DNA of 64,000 nt from Rheinheimera riviphila (GCF_004005945.1 NZ_SACS01000007.1:1-64000), one strand, 5' to 3'; numbered from the stretch's first letter, positions 25,466 to 35,927 are shown. The notes: generated from the letters alone by a model not told the origin. Made by a program: numbers and translations.

Positions 25466-26655
25466 GCTTTGCCCCGCATCGTAATGGTGCCCTGCACTTT
25501 GCCATTGATGTTACTGAGCGCGCCTTGCTCCACCTGGAAACCCTGTTGTTGCAGCGCGTTTTTCAGCTGTTCGAAACTTTGGAAACCATCGGCTGTTGCC
25601 TGAAACCGCAGTTCGGCTTTTTTGCCATCAAACTTAAGATTATCCAACACTAAGCCTGGCTGCTGCGCTAACAACGGCTGCACTTGTGACAATAAACCAA
25701 CCAGACTTTGGTTGGGATCACCACCGCCACTGGCCGCCAGTTTACGCGCGACGTTTTGTTTGAGATTAAACACCCGCTCATTCGGAAATTTACTTTTATA
25801 CAGCGCCATTGCCGTTGCATTCGCGGCGGTCGCCTGGCGCTTAAATTGCCATGCTTCCAGCGCAATACTGGTCAGATACAGCACCAGACAAATCCCCGCC
25901 AGCGTGCCGGTTAATCGCCACTGTTGCCACAGTTTGTTCTGCGGCCGTTTTGGCGCGTAATCGCCTTGCAGCAAGTTAAAACTTTGCAGCGGCAGTTGCC
26001 GGGCCAATAATGCTAAGGGTAATTCGGCGGGCGCCAGCTGATGCACCTGCAGCAGATGCTCAGGCCAGGGGCTGTAACTTAATACTGAGGGCAAGGCTAA
26101 CAGTCCCAGATAATCCGGCCACCAGCCAGTATCAATACAACTGACTTGCCAGGATCCCTGACGTAATAACCATTGCTCGCCACATTCAATCGCCACCGCC
26201 TGCTCTGGCATGTCTGGTAACAACAGTGCATCCGGGATCATCCGCAGCACAGCAAAACCGGCATCCTGCAACCAGCTTAACCAGCTTTCCAACACCGAGC
26301 GGCGTACGACAGCAACTTGCTGCTGATGCTGATTATTCACCAGCAACGATTTCCCCTGCACGATCAGCAATTGTTCGATATCTTCAGCCTGATCTTCTTC
26401 CAGCATAAACGGCAGCGCCTGCAGCAATTGCCGGGTCGGTTTACCAGGTAACACAATGGTTTTCAGCACCACATCACAAGCGGGTACCAGCGCGATCACT
26501 GGTCTTTGACCAAGGCGCTGCGCCAGTTCCGGCAGTTCTGTTGCTTGGGCTAAGCGGCCAGAAGCGATGACTTCGTCGGTCAGCGGCGACCAGACCAGCC
26601 ACTGCACCGGCTGCGTCACCAGACTACCCAGTCTGATAATTAGTTGTTCATTCAC
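25462..26655 (-). CDS. gspL: Type II secretion system protein L
   Basis: A 397-residue bitopic protein: an actin-like cytoplasmic domain (about 1-235) that docks the GspE ATPase, one membrane helix (about 250-270), and a periplasmic ferredoxin-like domain that contacts GspM. LPFMLEEDQAEDIEQL in the first part is characteristic. It overlaps both neighbours by 4 bp, consistent with coupled translation and stoichiometric assembly. Confidence 0.94.
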   Translation of the reverse strand: MNEQLIIRLGSLVTQPVQWLVWSPLTDEVIASGRLAQATELPELAQRLGQRPVIALVPACDVVLKTIVLPGKPTRQLLQALPFMLEEDQAEDIEQLLIVQGKSLLVNNQHQQQVAVVRRSVLESWLSWLQDAGFAVLRMIPDALLLPDMPEQAVAIECGEQWLLRQGSWQVSCIDTGWWPDYLGLLALPSVLSYSPWPEHLLQVHQLAPAELPLALLARQLPLQSFNLLQGDYAPKRPQNKLWQQWRLTGTLAGICLVLYLTSIALEAWQFKRQATAANATAMALYKSKFPNERVFNLKQNVARKLAASGGGDPNQSLVGLLSQVQPLLAQQPGLVLDNLKFDGKKAELRFQATADGFQSFEQLKNALQQQGFQVEQGALSNINGKVQGTITMRGKA

Positions 26656-27758
26656 CCTTGGCCTCCAAAGCGCCGAGCGACCACCTGTACTTGATTGTCA
26701 TTAACTTTTAATACCGAGGTCAATTTAAAACTACTGTCCGCTAACTGTACCGTCAGCTCCGCCTGAAAATAACTGGAAGTCACACTGAATAACGTCTTAC
26801 TTTCATCACTCAGCTGCAAGCCACTGAGCTGGCTGCTGGCAAAAAACTGTTCAAGATTTTCATAACCTTTTTCCGGCCTTGCAGCAATTAACGCCAGGGC
26901 ATCATCTTCAGATAAACCAGGAATTAACCCGGACAACAAAGCCGCCTGTTGCTCAGTGATGGTATTCACATTTAACTGCAACACACTTTGCTGTGGGATC
27001 ACACAGACCAAAGGCGCGACCAGCGCATAATCAGCGGCGGTCATATCCAGCAACACCCGAAGTTCCGATTTACTCACCATCAGACTGTTAGCGGTGTAAT
27101 ACGGAAATTCCAGCGCAGCATAATCATTTTCTTCAGCACCACCGGCGCTTTGCAACGCCGTATCAGCGTCCAGCCAGTCGGTCAACCGCGCCACCAGATA
27201 CTCCGCCGGCATCGATAGCTCAGTTGCCGATTGCTCCAGCAAACGCTGAAAACTTAGTTGTGCCGGCGTTTGTGGAGCAACGCCTTTGGCATTGGGCTGC
27301 GGCGTTTTATCTTTGCTTTCGTTGCCAGCTTGCTGGTCTTGCTGCTGATTTTCGCCCTGTTCCTGATCGCGATTTGGATCCCGGTCACCGCCCGGCTGCA
27401 GCGGTTCCTGTGCTTTTTGCAGCGCGTTTAAATTAAAGCAACTTTGTAAGTCGGTAATTTTGCCACTGATACTGCCTTGCTCCACCGGAAAAGTCGCACC
27501 TTGCGCCGCCCATTCCTGTGACAAATTAACGGTATCTTTGCCCACAGCAGTACGTTTAAGCAGATTTCTGGAAAACTCTTCCGCACCTAACGCCAACCAT
27601 AATGCTTGCTGCCGGTCTTGTAAGTTCAGCTGGCGTTGCAGTTGCAATTGCAAGCGACCGCTCATACTGACCGCAATCACCACCACCAGCGCGACCACCA
27701 TCAGCACGGCAATTAAGGCCACTCCTTGTTGGTGCTGTTTCCTGGCTGCAAATATCAT
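26652..27758 (-). CDS. gspK: Type II secretion minor pseudopilin K
   Basis: A 368-residue minor pseudopilin forming the tip complex with GspI and GspJ. The prepilin peptidase site is QQG-VALIAVLMVVALV (Gly12), with valine where most prepilins have Phe, which is normal for GspK. GspK characteristically lacks Glu5. A hydrophilic Gln/Asp/Asn-rich stretch (about residues 123-165) interrupts the globular part; I take it as a flexible loop insertion. It overlaps gspJ and gspL by 4 bp. Confidence 0.94.
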   Translation of the reverse strand: MIFAARKQHQQGVALIAVLMVVALVVVIAVSMSGRLQLQLQRQLNLQDRQQALWLALGAEEFSRNLLKRTAVGKDTVNLSQEWAAQGATFPVEQGSISGKITDLQSCFNLNALQKAQEPLQPGGDRDPNRDQEQGENQQQDQQAGNESKDKTPQPNAKGVAPQTPAQLSFQRLLEQSATELSMPAEYLVARLTDWLDADTALQSAGGAEENDYAALEFPYYTANSLMVSKSELRVLLDMTAADYALVAPLVCVIPQQSVLQLNVNTITEQQAALLSGLIPGLSEDDALALIAARPEKGYENLEQFFASSQLSGLQLSDESKTLFSVTSSYFQAELTVQLADSSFKLTSVLKVNDNQVQVVARRFGGQG

Positions 27759-28360
27759 TTGCTCAGCCCCTCTGGCATGGCGAATACCCGCTCCAGCTCA
27801 CCGGTGCTTTGCTGGCTCAGCTGAATTTTCAGCGCCTTAGGCAAAATCGCGTTGTTCCAGCTTTCCTGCCAGACCCCTTCAGCATCGAGGAATCTCACTT
27901 TCAGGCTGTCGATATCTTCCAGCAATACCTGTACCTGCGGTTCGGTGCCGGTGACCGCATCCGGATACAGATAAAACATCCGCTCCAGCTTATTTTCTTT
28001 CAGACGGTAACCCACCAACTGCACTTCACTGCGTGGCAGAATCATCCCGGGATTGGTCCAGCCAGCGTGACTGAACGATAAACCATCATCATCACTTTCC
28101 AGCCAGTTCTGACCTCCGGCTAAAGTCGTTTTATTCGGCGCTTCGCCACTGACCCGAATGTGTCTTGGTGTGATTTGCCATAAATCACGGTCCAGCATCA
28201 TCATCGCCTGCTGCAACCGTTGTAAGCGCGCCATCGCCTGTTGCGAGGCGGTATCGCTGCGTGTCACGCTGTCGAGCACCGCCACTGAAGCCAGCCCAAT
28301 CAACGCAAAAATGGCTGAAGCCAGCAGCATTTCAATAAAGGTAAAACCACGGCTATTCAT
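27755..28360 (-). CDS. gspJ: Type II secretion minor pseudopilin J
   Basis: A 201-residue pseudopilin with the type IV signal SRG-FTFIEMLLASAIFALIG (cleavage after Gly5, Glu at +5). It forms the tip with GspI and GspK. ATG 28360 lies inside the end of gspI (8-bp overlap); a longer frame from 28426 would put an atypical leader before the prepilin motif and is rejected. Confidence 0.93.
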   Translation of the reverse strand: MNSRGFTFIEMLLASAIFALIGLASVAVLDSVTRSDTASQQAMARLQRLQQAMMMLDRDLWQITPRHIRVSGEAPNKTTLAGGQNWLESDDDGLSFSHAGWTNPGMILPRSEVQLVGYRLKENKLERMFYLYPDAVTGTEPQVQVLLEDIDSLKVRFLDAEGVWQESWNNAILPKALKIQLSQQSTGELERVFAMPEGLSK

Positions 28361-28736
28361 CAGTTTTACCAACAAAAGTTTGCAGGCTATAAAGCACCCT
28401 GGCCGGTTCATTCGCCGGACTGACACTGACTTTCAACTGCCGGAAATTTGGATCCGGCGTTTCAGTGCTTTGTTGAACCCAGATCCAATGACGATTCGCC
28501 ATCGTCACCTCGCCTTGCAGCGATTTTTCCGGTGGCCATTTTTTTTCTAGTTTGGCGAGTTGCAGCTGATTTTCAGCAATAAAACTGACAATGGTCATTT
28601 CTTCCAGTTGTGTCACCGCCCGGATATGTTCGGTGGTCGCCCGCATCACCGCCACCCCGGCAATCGCGAAAATCGCCATCGCCACCAAAAGTTCAATTAA
28701 CGTAAAACCTTTACTTGCAAGTCGGTTACCGTTCAC
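28353..28736 (-). CDS. gspI: Type II secretion minor pseudopilin I
   Basis: A 127-residue pseudopilin; SKG-FTLIELLVAMAIFAIAGVAVM is the type IV N-terminal signal and helix with Glu at +5. It nucleates the tip complex with GspJ and GspK. The length is normal. It overlaps gspH by 11 bp and gspJ by 8 bp. Confidence 0.94.
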   Translation of the reverse strand: MNGNRLASKGFTLIELLVAMAIFAIAGVAVMRATTEHIRAVTQLEEMTIVSFIAENQLQLAKLEKKWPPEKSLQGEVTMANRHWIWVQQSTETPDPNFRQLKVSVSPANEPARVLYSLQTFVGKTDE

Positions 28737-29403
28737 GGCTCACCTCAGTGCGCTCCAGCGGAATGCTGAACACCGCTTTGAGCTGCTGACTCCAGACCGG
28801 GGACTCAGTGTCATCCCGTACCGTCAGCAAAAATGGCGTCACTTCGCCGGATGACAACAAATAAACCTGTGGCAATTTTGGATCATCCTTTTGCCGCGGT
28901 GCTATTTCAAAACCGGTGCGCAGTTTAGGCGCCGCCGTGTTGCCCTCTTCCGTAGCTTGTTTGAGTTTTTCCGCTTCCCGCTGGTCAAAACTGTTTTCTT
29001 CAAACAGGGTTTCTTCTTCTTCCTGCCATTCCAACTGACTTAACAAATTGCCTTCGCTCCACTCCAGTCCTTCCAGCTCCAGTTCAATTTTATAACCGGG
29101 CGGAAACTGTCGTGGTCGCAACGATTTTGGCTCACTGATGCTGTGCCATTTATCATCCTGAAACAGCATAAACCGGTAACCTTCGTTGTCGACAAACAGC
29201 CCGAGTTCCTGCTGTTTTAACATCGCCGTTTCCGAAGCGATATGAATAAGCTGCTGCAATTGCCCGGTTTGGGTTACCAGCTGTTTATCCCGGCTTTCAC
29301 CGCTGAAATTAATCACCACGGCCGACGCCAACAGCCCAATCAACAGGATCACCAGCAATACTTCGATTAAGGTAAAACCCGCGTTCAGGCGTTGGTGTTT
29401 CAT
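28726..29403 (-). CDS. gspH: Type II secretion minor pseudopilin H
   Basis: A 225-residue pseudopilin with NAG-FTLIEVLLVILLIGLLASAVV at the N-terminus. It links the tip complex to the GspG shaft. The protein is longer than most GspH (usually about 170-200) because of a highly acidic stretch (about residues 122-155, rich in Glu). It overlaps gspG by one base and gspI by 11 bp. Confidence 0.92.
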   Translation of the reverse strand: MKHQRLNAGFTLIEVLLVILLIGLLASAVVINFSGESRDKQLVTQTGQLQQLIHIASETAMLKQQELGLFVDNEGYRFMLFQDDKWHSISEPKSLRPRQFPPGYKIELELEGLEWSEGNLLSQLEWQEEEETLFEENSFDQREAEKLKQATEEGNTAAPKLRTGFEIAPRQKDDPKLPQVYLLSSGEVTPFLLTVRDDTESPVWSQQLKAVFSIPLERTEVSRER

Positions 29404-29837
29404 TAATTTTGTTGCTCAGCGCCGTCCAGATTCCAGTTGCCGATATCATCTTCGGTGCCGGCAGTCTGATCTGGCCCCATCGAAAACACGTCAATCCGGC
29501 CCATTTCACCAGGGCTCGCCAGTTGATATTCGCCGCCCCAAGGATCTTTTGGCAGACGCTTCACAAAACCACCTTCCGGGAACGAGCGTGGAATAGGCTC
29601 GCTGGTCGCTTGGGTCACCAGGGCTTGCATCCCTTGTTCAGTGGTTGGGTAAAAACCGTTGTTTAGTTTGTACAAATCCAGACCATTCTCCAGTTGCTGA
29701 ATATCAACCACCACTTTCTGGCGGTCGGCCTGTTCTTTATTACCCATCAGATTTGGCACCACCATACTGGCGATAATGCCTAAAATCACGATAACGACCA
29801 TCACTTCCAACAGAGTAAAACCACGTTGTTGTTGCAT
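29403..29837 (-). CDS. gspG: Type II secretion major pseudopilin G
   Basis: A 144-residue major subunit of the pseudopilus piston. The prepilin site is QRG-FTLLEVMVVIVILGIIASMVVPN (cleavage after Gly6, Glu at +5). The globular part has GFYPTTEQGMQALV and the DPWG-EYQ and DVFSMGPD segments that build the calcium site and C-terminal loop. The most conserved gene of the operon. Confidence 0.97.
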   Translation of the reverse strand: MQQQRGFTLLEVMVVIVILGIIASMVVPNLMGNKEQADRQKVVVDIQQLENGLDLYKLNNGFYPTTEQGMQALVTQATSEPIPRSFPEGGFVKRLPKDPWGGEYQLASPGEMGRIDVFSMGPDQTAGTEDDIGNWNLDGAEQQN

Positions 29838-29841
29838 CTTG

Positions 29842-31065
29842 CTAACCTCCTCCTACTAAATTATTCAACGCTAAAATTGGCTGTAAAATGGCCAATACAA
29901 TAAATAACACCATGCCTGCCATCACCGAGACCAGCACCGGTTCAAACACTTTTAATGAGACCGTCACCAGGGTTTCAAATTCACGGTCCTGGGTATTGGC
30001 AGCTCGTTCTAACATGCCATCAAGCTGGCCACTTTTTTCACCGCTGGCAATCATATGCAACATCATCGGCGGAAATAGCTTGGTTTGATCCAGCGCATTA
30101 CGCAGCGACGTGCCCTCGCGCACCCGCAAGGTTGCTTCAGCAATGGCCTGGCGCATAAAGGTATTGTCCAGCACATCGGCACTTATGCGCATAGCTTCGA
30201 GTAGCGGCACGGCGCTGGCGTTCAAAATACTTAAAGTGCGGGCAAAGCGGGCGGTATTCAGACCACGGCTAACCTTCCCCAGCATGCCGGCTTTGAGTAA
30301 CAACCGGTCGTACTTCAGCCGGTACGCTGGCTGACGCAGTGCCCGTTTTAACGCGGCGATGCCGATAAACAACCCCGCCAGCACAAAGACTCCGTAAGAA
30401 CGGATAAATTCGCTGGCAGCAATCAGGAACAAAGTCGCGCCGGGCAGGTTTTGTCCCATGTGTTCAAATTGCTCAACGATTTTTGGTACCACAGCCGCCA
30501 GCAAAATACTGATCACCGCAATGGCAAAAAACGTCAGAATCGCCGGATACAATAGCGCCTGCATAATTTGACTGCGCATATGCTGGCGTTGTTCAGTGTA
30601 ATCAGCCAGCCGGTTCAGTACCGCGTCCAGGTGCCCGGATTTTTCACCGGCAGCCACCATCGAGCGGAATAAATGGTCAAATACATACGGATATTCGGCT
30701 AAACCTTCGGCCAGGCTATAACCTTCCACCACTTTGGAGCGCACGCCCATCATCATGCTTTGCAAACGCGGTTTTTCACATTGCTCGGCCACCGCCTGCA
30801 ACGCATTTTCAATCGGTAACGCCGCTTCGACCAAGGTAGCAATCTGGCGGGTGATCAGCGCTAAATCGCTGGCGCTGATGCCGCTTTGAAACCACTTTTT
30901 GCCGCTGGCCAGCATTTTTTCCTGCTGCGATGCCAGATCCAGACTAAGTGGTGTTAGTTTTTGGTCGCGTAACAATTGCCGGGCATGACGGGCGTTATCT
31001 GCTTCCAGCACACCTTTGCTTTTGCGGCCTTTATTGTCCAGCGCCTGATATTCAAATGCCGCCAC
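29842..31065 (-). CDS. gspF: Type II secretion inner-membrane platform protein F
   Basis: A 407-residue polytopic protein with two repeated cytoplasmic helical domains separated by membrane helices (about 172-195, 223-243 and 377-397). It is the platform turned by the GspE ATPase to add pseudopilins. MAAFEYQALDNKGRKSKGVLEADNA at the start is typical. It shares one base with gspE and lies 4 bp before gspG. Confidence 0.96.
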   Translation of the reverse strand: MAAFEYQALDNKGRKSKGVLEADNARHARQLLRDQKLTPLSLDLASQQEKMLASGKKWFQSGISASDLALITRQIATLVEAALPIENALQAVAEQCEKPRLQSMMMGVRSKVVEGYSLAEGLAEYPYVFDHLFRSMVAAGEKSGHLDAVLNRLADYTEQRQHMRSQIMQALLYPAILTFFAIAVISILLAAVVPKIVEQFEHMGQNLPGATLFLIAASEFIRSYGVFVLAGLFIGIAALKRALRQPAYRLKYDRLLLKAGMLGKVSRGLNTARFARTLSILNASAVPLLEAMRISADVLDNTFMRQAIAEATLRVREGTSLRNALDQTKLFPPMMLHMIASGEKSGQLDGMLERAANTQDREFETLVTVSLKVFEPVLVSVMAGMVLFIVLAILQPILALNNLVGGG

Positions 31066-32621
31066 TATGCATCCTCACGCGTCACCCGCAGCACTTCTTC
31101 CAGCGTGGTGATGCCGGCCAGTACTTTGGAAAAACCATCCTGCCGGATACTCGGGCTTTGGCTTCTGATGTATTTTTCAATCGCCTGCTCACCTTTGCCG
31201 TTGTGAATAAGTTCACGGCAATGTTCATCAACCACAATCAGTTCGTGAATACCGGTCCGGCCACGATAGCCGGTCTGATTACATTGTTCACAACCGACGG
31301 CGCGAAAAATCAGCTGGCCTTCTTTTTTGGTGATACCAAGGAAGTTACGCTCTTCTTTGTCCGGCTCATGCGCTTGTTTGCAGTGTGGGCATAAAGTCCG
31401 CACCAATCGCTGTGCCAAAACACCCAGTAAACTGGACGATAATAAAAAGGGTTCCACCCCCATATCTTCCAACCGGGTAATAGCGCCGGAAGCGGTGTTG
31501 GTGTGCAGGGTGCTGAGCACCAGGTGACCGGTTAAACTGGCTTGCACCGCAATTTGCGCAGTTTCTAAATCGCGGATTTCACCGACCATCACCACGTCTG
31601 GATCCTGACGCAAAATTGCACGCAGACCACGGGCGAACGTCATATTCACTTTGGTATTGACCTGAGTTTGACCAACACCTTCCAGCTCATATTCAATCGG
31701 ATCTTCGACGGTCAGAATATTACGGTCTTTGGTGTTGATATCAGTAAGACCTGCATACAGCGTGGTGGATTTACCAGAGCCGGTGGGCCCGGTGACCAGA
31801 ATAATGCCGTGCGGTTTCAAAATTTGCCGGGCGAATTGTTCCTGCACCGCCAGGGTCATGCCCAAATCAGCCAGGTTCAGATGTGAATTATTTTTGTCGA
31901 GTAACCGCATTACTACCCGTTCGCCATGGCTGGATGGCATGGTGGAAACCCGCACATCAACCGCCCGACCAGCAATCCGCAGACTAATGCGGCCATCCTG
32001 GGGTACGCGTTTTTCAGCGATATCCAGCTTCGCCATGACCTTAATACGCGATACCAGTAAGCTGGAGAGTTTGCGGTTTGGCCTGAGCATTTCACGCAAA
32101 ATGCCGTCGATTCGAAACCGCACCACTAAGGCTTTTTCAAAGGTTTCAACGTGAATATCTGAAGCGCCGAGTTTAATCGCTTCACCGAGCATGGCGTTAA
32201 TCAGCTTGATGATCGGCGCGTCGTCTTCGTTTTCCAGTAAGTCTTCGGTTTCCGGAATTTCATCAGCTAAGGACGCTAAGTTCACCTCGTTGCCAATGTC
32301 TTCCATAATTTGTTGGGCTTCGCTGGAGTCCCGCTGATAGGCGGCTTCCAGCATGGCTTCAAATTCCACCGCACTGATTTTTTGCACTGCAAACGGCTGC
32401 GCCAGTACCCGCCGCACTTCTAAGAGCGCTGCGGCATTGGTATTGGGGTTGATCAACAGTTGCCAGCCGTTGGCAACCTGCTGCAACAACACACCGTGGC
32501 GTTTGGCAAAACCAAACGGCAGGCGCACTCTGGCCATGACATGCGCAGGTACATCCGTTGGCTCGGCTGTCGAAGCAAACTCAGCCGTCGCCAGTTCTGT
32601 TTCCAGTTCCAGGCCGACCAT
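31065..32621 (-). CDS. gspE: Type II secretion ATPase E
   Basis: A 518-residue hexameric ATPase. It has N-terminal N1E/N2E domains, Walker [10 protein letters not shown] (278-286), an Asp box, Walker B (about residue 340) and a His box. The tetracysteine zinc domain CPHC...CEQC near residue 420 is intact, as needed for activity. It powers pseudopilus growth from the cytoplasmic side through GspL and GspF. It abuts gspD without spacing. Confidence 0.97.
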   Translation of the reverse strand: MVGLELETELATAEFASTAEPTDVPAHVMARVRLPFGFAKRHGVLLQQVANGWQLLINPNTNAAALLEVRRVLAQPFAVQKISAVEFEAMLEAAYQRDSSEAQQIMEDIGNEVNLASLADEIPETEDLLENEDDAPIIKLINAMLGEAIKLGASDIHVETFEKALVVRFRIDGILREMLRPNRKLSSLLVSRIKVMAKLDIAEKRVPQDGRISLRIAGRAVDVRVSTMPSSHGERVVMRLLDKNNSHLNLADLGMTLAVQEQFARQILKPHGIILVTGPTGSGKSTTLYAGLTDINTKDRNILTVEDPIEYELEGVGQTQVNTKVNMTFARGLRAILRQDPDVVMVGEIRDLETAQIAVQASLTGHLVLSTLHTNTASGAITRLEDMGVEPFLLSSSLLGVLAQRLVRTLCPHCKQAHEPDKEERNFLGITKKEGQLIFRAVGCEQCNQTGYRGRTGIHELIVVDEHCRELIHNGKGEQAIEKYIRSQSPSIRQDGFSKVLAGITTLEEVLRVTREDA

Positions 32622-34709
32622 TTAGTTTTGTTCCTGCTCTTGCTTTTTCACCGGTGCCATTTCATCCAGCTTTTTCTGAATTTCCGGTGGTAGCTCACGT
32701 TCCTGACCCCATACCGGCATCTGCGGTTTGTCGGTGTCCGGCATTAATTTAATGCCGTTGTCCTGCTCGGTCAGCTGCTGTGCACGCATATAGTTGTATT
32801 TGCGTTGGCTGACTTCGTTCATTACCCCACCTTCACGCATAATAGTCGGACGGATAAACACCATCAGATTACGTTTGCGTTTGGTGGTGCTGGTCGAACG
32901 GAACAAATGTCCAAGCACCGGAATATCACCGAGCAGCGGTACTTTGGATTCACTTTCCTGTACGTCTTCGTCAATCAGACCGCCAAGCACCACAGTGGCA
33001 CCATCTTCGGCCATTACCGTAGTTTTAATTTCGCGTTTGCTGATGATCGGATTGCCTTCAATTTCACCGGCACGGCCTGACACTTCCTGCTCGATGGTCA
33101 GCTTCACCGCATTACCTTCGTTGATTTGCGGTGTGACCTTTAACTTGATACCAATTTCCTGCCGATCCAGCGTGGTAAAGGGGTTATTGCCGCCCTGGCC
33201 CGGACTGGTAGTAGTTTTAATTGGAATTTCTTCACCGACAATAAAATACGATTCCTGGTTATCCAGCGTAGTTAAGTGCGGTGTGGCCAGAATATTAGAG
33301 TTACTGTCACTGGAAACGGCTTGAATAATCGCGCCCCAGTCGTTTTTGATGATACCAAGCATTGCACCATTTAAACCACCCAACGCTTTACCAAGCGCCT
33401 CATAATTACCTGGGGTATCTGCATCCTGCACTTCTGTACTCGGTACATCTGGGATTGTCGACTGTACCACTCGCTTAGGTGGCGTAACTTTCCTGGCCGC
33501 GGCAGCACCGGCAGCTAAGCTACTGATCGGAATACCCGAATTTGTAAACTGCTGCATTCCGCCTTCAGCACTAATCCACTGCACCCCAAGGTTAATCCCG
33601 GCCGTTTCGCCAACTTCAACAATAATGGCTTCCACCAGCACCTGCGCGCGGCGCACATCAATCTGGCGGATCACATCCTCTAAGCTTCTAAGCATGTCTG
33701 GCTGGGCGGTGACCACCACCGAGTTACTTTCGGTATGGCTTTCAATACTGACATCGCTACGCCCACCGCTGCTGCGGCTTTGCCCCGCAGCCTGTCCTTG
33801 CGCTGGCGCCGCTTGTGCCGATACCATCGAATTACTGACACCTTGCAGTACCTTGACCAGGTCTTCGGCTTTAGCGTATTTCAGATAATAAACCCGGGTG
33901 TTGCCCTGATTTTCCTGCTGCGCGTCCAGCCGTTTGACGATTTCTGCCACCCGCTGCCGGGCCTGTAATTCACCGGAAACTATCACGCTGTTAGTGCGCT
34001 CATCAGCAACAATTTTTGGGATCAAAAACTCGGGCTGGTCACCCTGACCTTGTTTTTTGTAGACGTTATCTAAAATCCGCACCACTTCGCCTGCCGAAGC
34101 AAAGCTCAGTTTGATGATTTCAATATCTTGGTTACCGGCTTTATCAACCCGCTGAATAATATCAACCAAGCGGTTCACGACTTCGGCCTGACCGGTCATC
34201 ATGATGACGTTTGATGGATCATAGTTGACCACGTGGCCACCACCGGCCTGATCGGTAAACTGGCGCAGTAGCGGTGCTAATTCACGTACTGATACGTTTT
34301 TCACCTGCACCACGCGGGTGACCATTTCATCGCCGATCCCGCCATTGTTGTCGCCAACCACCGGGATATTCGACATTTTGGCGTCTTTTTGCCGCACCAC
34401 TTTCAGCACGCCACTTTTCATCTCGACCACTGAGAAATCGTAGACTTCCAGCACGTTAAGGAAAAACTGGTAATACTGTGCTTCGTTCAGCATTTCGTAG
34501 CTGCGCACATTAATGCGGCCACGCACCTGCGGGTCGACGATGATGGTTTTGTTCAGATTTTTACCAACGATATTAATAAACTCGTTGATTTCAGTGCCTT
34601 TGAAGTTCGGTTGATATTCAACTGCAGCGGTGAAAAAACTCAGCAGGGCCAGGGCGCCTGCGCCCAGCCAGGACCAGGCGGCCGGACGACGGATTGTCTT
34701 TAAATTCAT
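32622..34709 (-). CDS. gspD: Type II secretion secretin D
   Basis: A 695-residue outer-membrane channel subunit: signal peptide (about 1-28), N0 and three repeated N1-N3 ring domains (about 30-330), then the secretin beta-barrel (about 350-650) with the VPLLGDIPVLGHLFRS signature. A linker with AAGAAAARK and Pro/Thr-rich sequence (about 400-440) sits in the barrel region, as in Vibrio-type GspD. The C-terminal charged tail could bind a pilotin; no pilotin (gspS) gene is seen in the window. Confidence 0.96.
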   Translation of the reverse strand: MNLKTIRRPAAWSWLGAGALALLSFFTAAVEYQPNFKGTEINEFINIVGKNLNKTIIVDPQVRGRINVRSYEMLNEAQYYQFFLNVLEVYDFSVVEMKSGVLKVVRQKDAKMSNIPVVGDNNGGIGDEMVTRVVQVKNVSVRELAPLLRQFTDQAGGGHVVNYDPSNVIMMTGQAEVVNRLVDIIQRVDKAGNQDIEIIKLSFASAGEVVRILDNVYKKQGQGDQPEFLIPKIVADERTNSVIVSGELQARQRVAEIVKRLDAQQENQGNTRVYYLKYAKAEDLVKVLQGVSNSMVSAQAAPAQGQAAGQSRSSGGRSDVSIESHTESNSVVVTAQPDMLRSLEDVIRQIDVRRAQVLVEAIIVEVGETAGINLGVQWISAEGGMQQFTNSGIPISSLAAGAAAARKVTPPKRVVQSTIPDVPSTEVQDADTPGNYEALGKALGGLNGAMLGIIKNDWGAIIQAVSSDSNSNILATPHLTTLDNQESYFIVGEEIPIKTTTSPGQGGNNPFTTLDRQEIGIKLKVTPQINEGNAVKLTIEQEVSGRAGEIEGNPIISKREIKTTVMAEDGATVVLGGLIDEDVQESESKVPLLGDIPVLGHLFRSTSTTKRKRNLMVFIRPTIMREGGVMNEVSQRKYNYMRAQQLTEQDNGIKLMPDTDKPQMPVWGQERELPPEIQKKLDEMAPVKKQEQEQN

Positions 34710-34736
34710 TGAGTGCGAACCATTATTAGCTGATGA

Positions 34737-35672
34737 TTATTGTGACAGTGTAAATAAAACATCTTTTATCTCACCGTCACGTTCCACTTTGATTGAGGCT
34801 TCTTTTGCCTCGCGTAATTCATTGATGATGCCGTAGGCCTGCTGCATATCGTTCAGCCGCACACCATTAATTTCAATTGCCACGTCGTTGGGCATTAACC
34901 CCATCCGCGCAAATAATTCCGGATCTTTGCCGGGTAACAACGCATAACCGTACATCTGGCCGTTGCGATGGCGTGGTGTGACGCGGACATAATCAAAAAA
35001 CTTGGCTGGTTCCGCCAGCATTTCGCGGCGCACCACATTCAAATCAGCTTGCGCCGGACTCATTTCCATCGGCTCCGGCGCACCTGGCACTTCCTGCAAC
35101 CCTTCGCCGACCGGCGCGTTATCCTGACTCAGTTGCTGGTATTCCAGACCATCCAGCATCAGGGTTTCAAAACGACCACTGACCTGCAGCAGCACCCGAT
35201 CTTCCAGCACTTGTTTCAGGCTGGCGTTAGTGCCTTCAATTTGTTCATCCACCGCGTACACTTGCTCAACGCCATTGCTTTCAATAATGGCTGTGCCTTG
35301 TTCCGGTTGGTTTTTGGTGGCGACAACGCCGGTCAGTTTGACATTCAGATTGGTTTTCGGGGCTTCTGTCACTGCAGCAACAGCCACAGGTTCTGACGAT
35401 TTCTCCTGAAACTTACCGAATAAATGCGCAGCTAATAAAGCGTCGAGTGACGGTGAGCCAGTGACAGCAGAAGTGGAGACCAGCTCCGGCTGGATTTGTG
35501 ACGATACCGTCGGCGCAGGCCAGAGTAACCAGGTCAGTCGTGCTGCCAGCCAGGCCAGCAGCAACACCAAAACCAGGCTAAAAAACCGGTTCAGTCGCTG
35601 CGTCGGAACCCGTTTTGAAAAACGGGTGGCCAGGGTCATCCAGTCAATTTGTTGTAAGGTGGGCAAATTCAT
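34737..35672 (-). CDS. gspC: Type II secretion protein C
   Basis: A 311-residue inner-membrane protein and first gene of the operon. It has a cytoplasmic N-terminus, one membrane helix (about 29-51), the HR domain (about 75-165) that binds the GspD N0 ring, and a C-terminal PDZ domain (about 220-310) with RVTPRHRNGQMYGYALLPG. It links the inner platform to the secretin and helps select cargo. The upstream 255 bp, shared with hslR, must hold the operon promoter; I find no strong -35/-10 pair by eye. Confidence 0.95.
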   Translation of the reverse strand: MNLPTLQQIDWMTLATRFSKRVPTQRLNRFFSLVLVLLLAWLAARLTWLLWPAPTVSSQIQPELVSTSAVTGSPSLDALLAAHLFGKFQEKSSEPVAVAAVTEAPKTNLNVKLTGVVATKNQPEQGTAIIESNGVEQVYAVDEQIEGTNASLKQVLEDRVLLQVSGRFETLMLDGLEYQQLSQDNAPVGEGLQEVPGAPEPMEMSPAQADLNVVRREMLAEPAKFFDYVRVTPRHRNGQMYGYALLPGKDPELFARMGLMPNDVAIEINGVRLNDMQQAYGIINELREAKEASIKVERDGEIKDVLFTLSQ

Positions 35673-35927
35673 TGTTTCTAATTCTATTCTCGACCAAATT
35701 CAATCTTACTCAGTTGCACCTGTATCAACAAGGGCAGACGGAGAATTTACTAAAAAATAACAACTTAATACAACAGCGTATCGACCTTTGACAGATCCAA
35801 ACTACAACAAGCTGTGGTGTGGCGCCGCAACAAAACTTGTCTGCTACCATCGGTAAAACAGCCGACAGTCATGGAGGCAGACTACGCTTTATGCTATGGT
35901 CGCGCCAGCTATTTACGGGGATTATTG

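Noticed and set aside
27300-27430. Frameshift or foreign insert in gspK
   Set aside because: The frame is open and homology resumes on both sides; best read as an in-frame flexible loop.
30948-31394. 148-codon plus-strand frame within gspE/gspF
   Set aside because: Antisense shadow of two well-supported genes.
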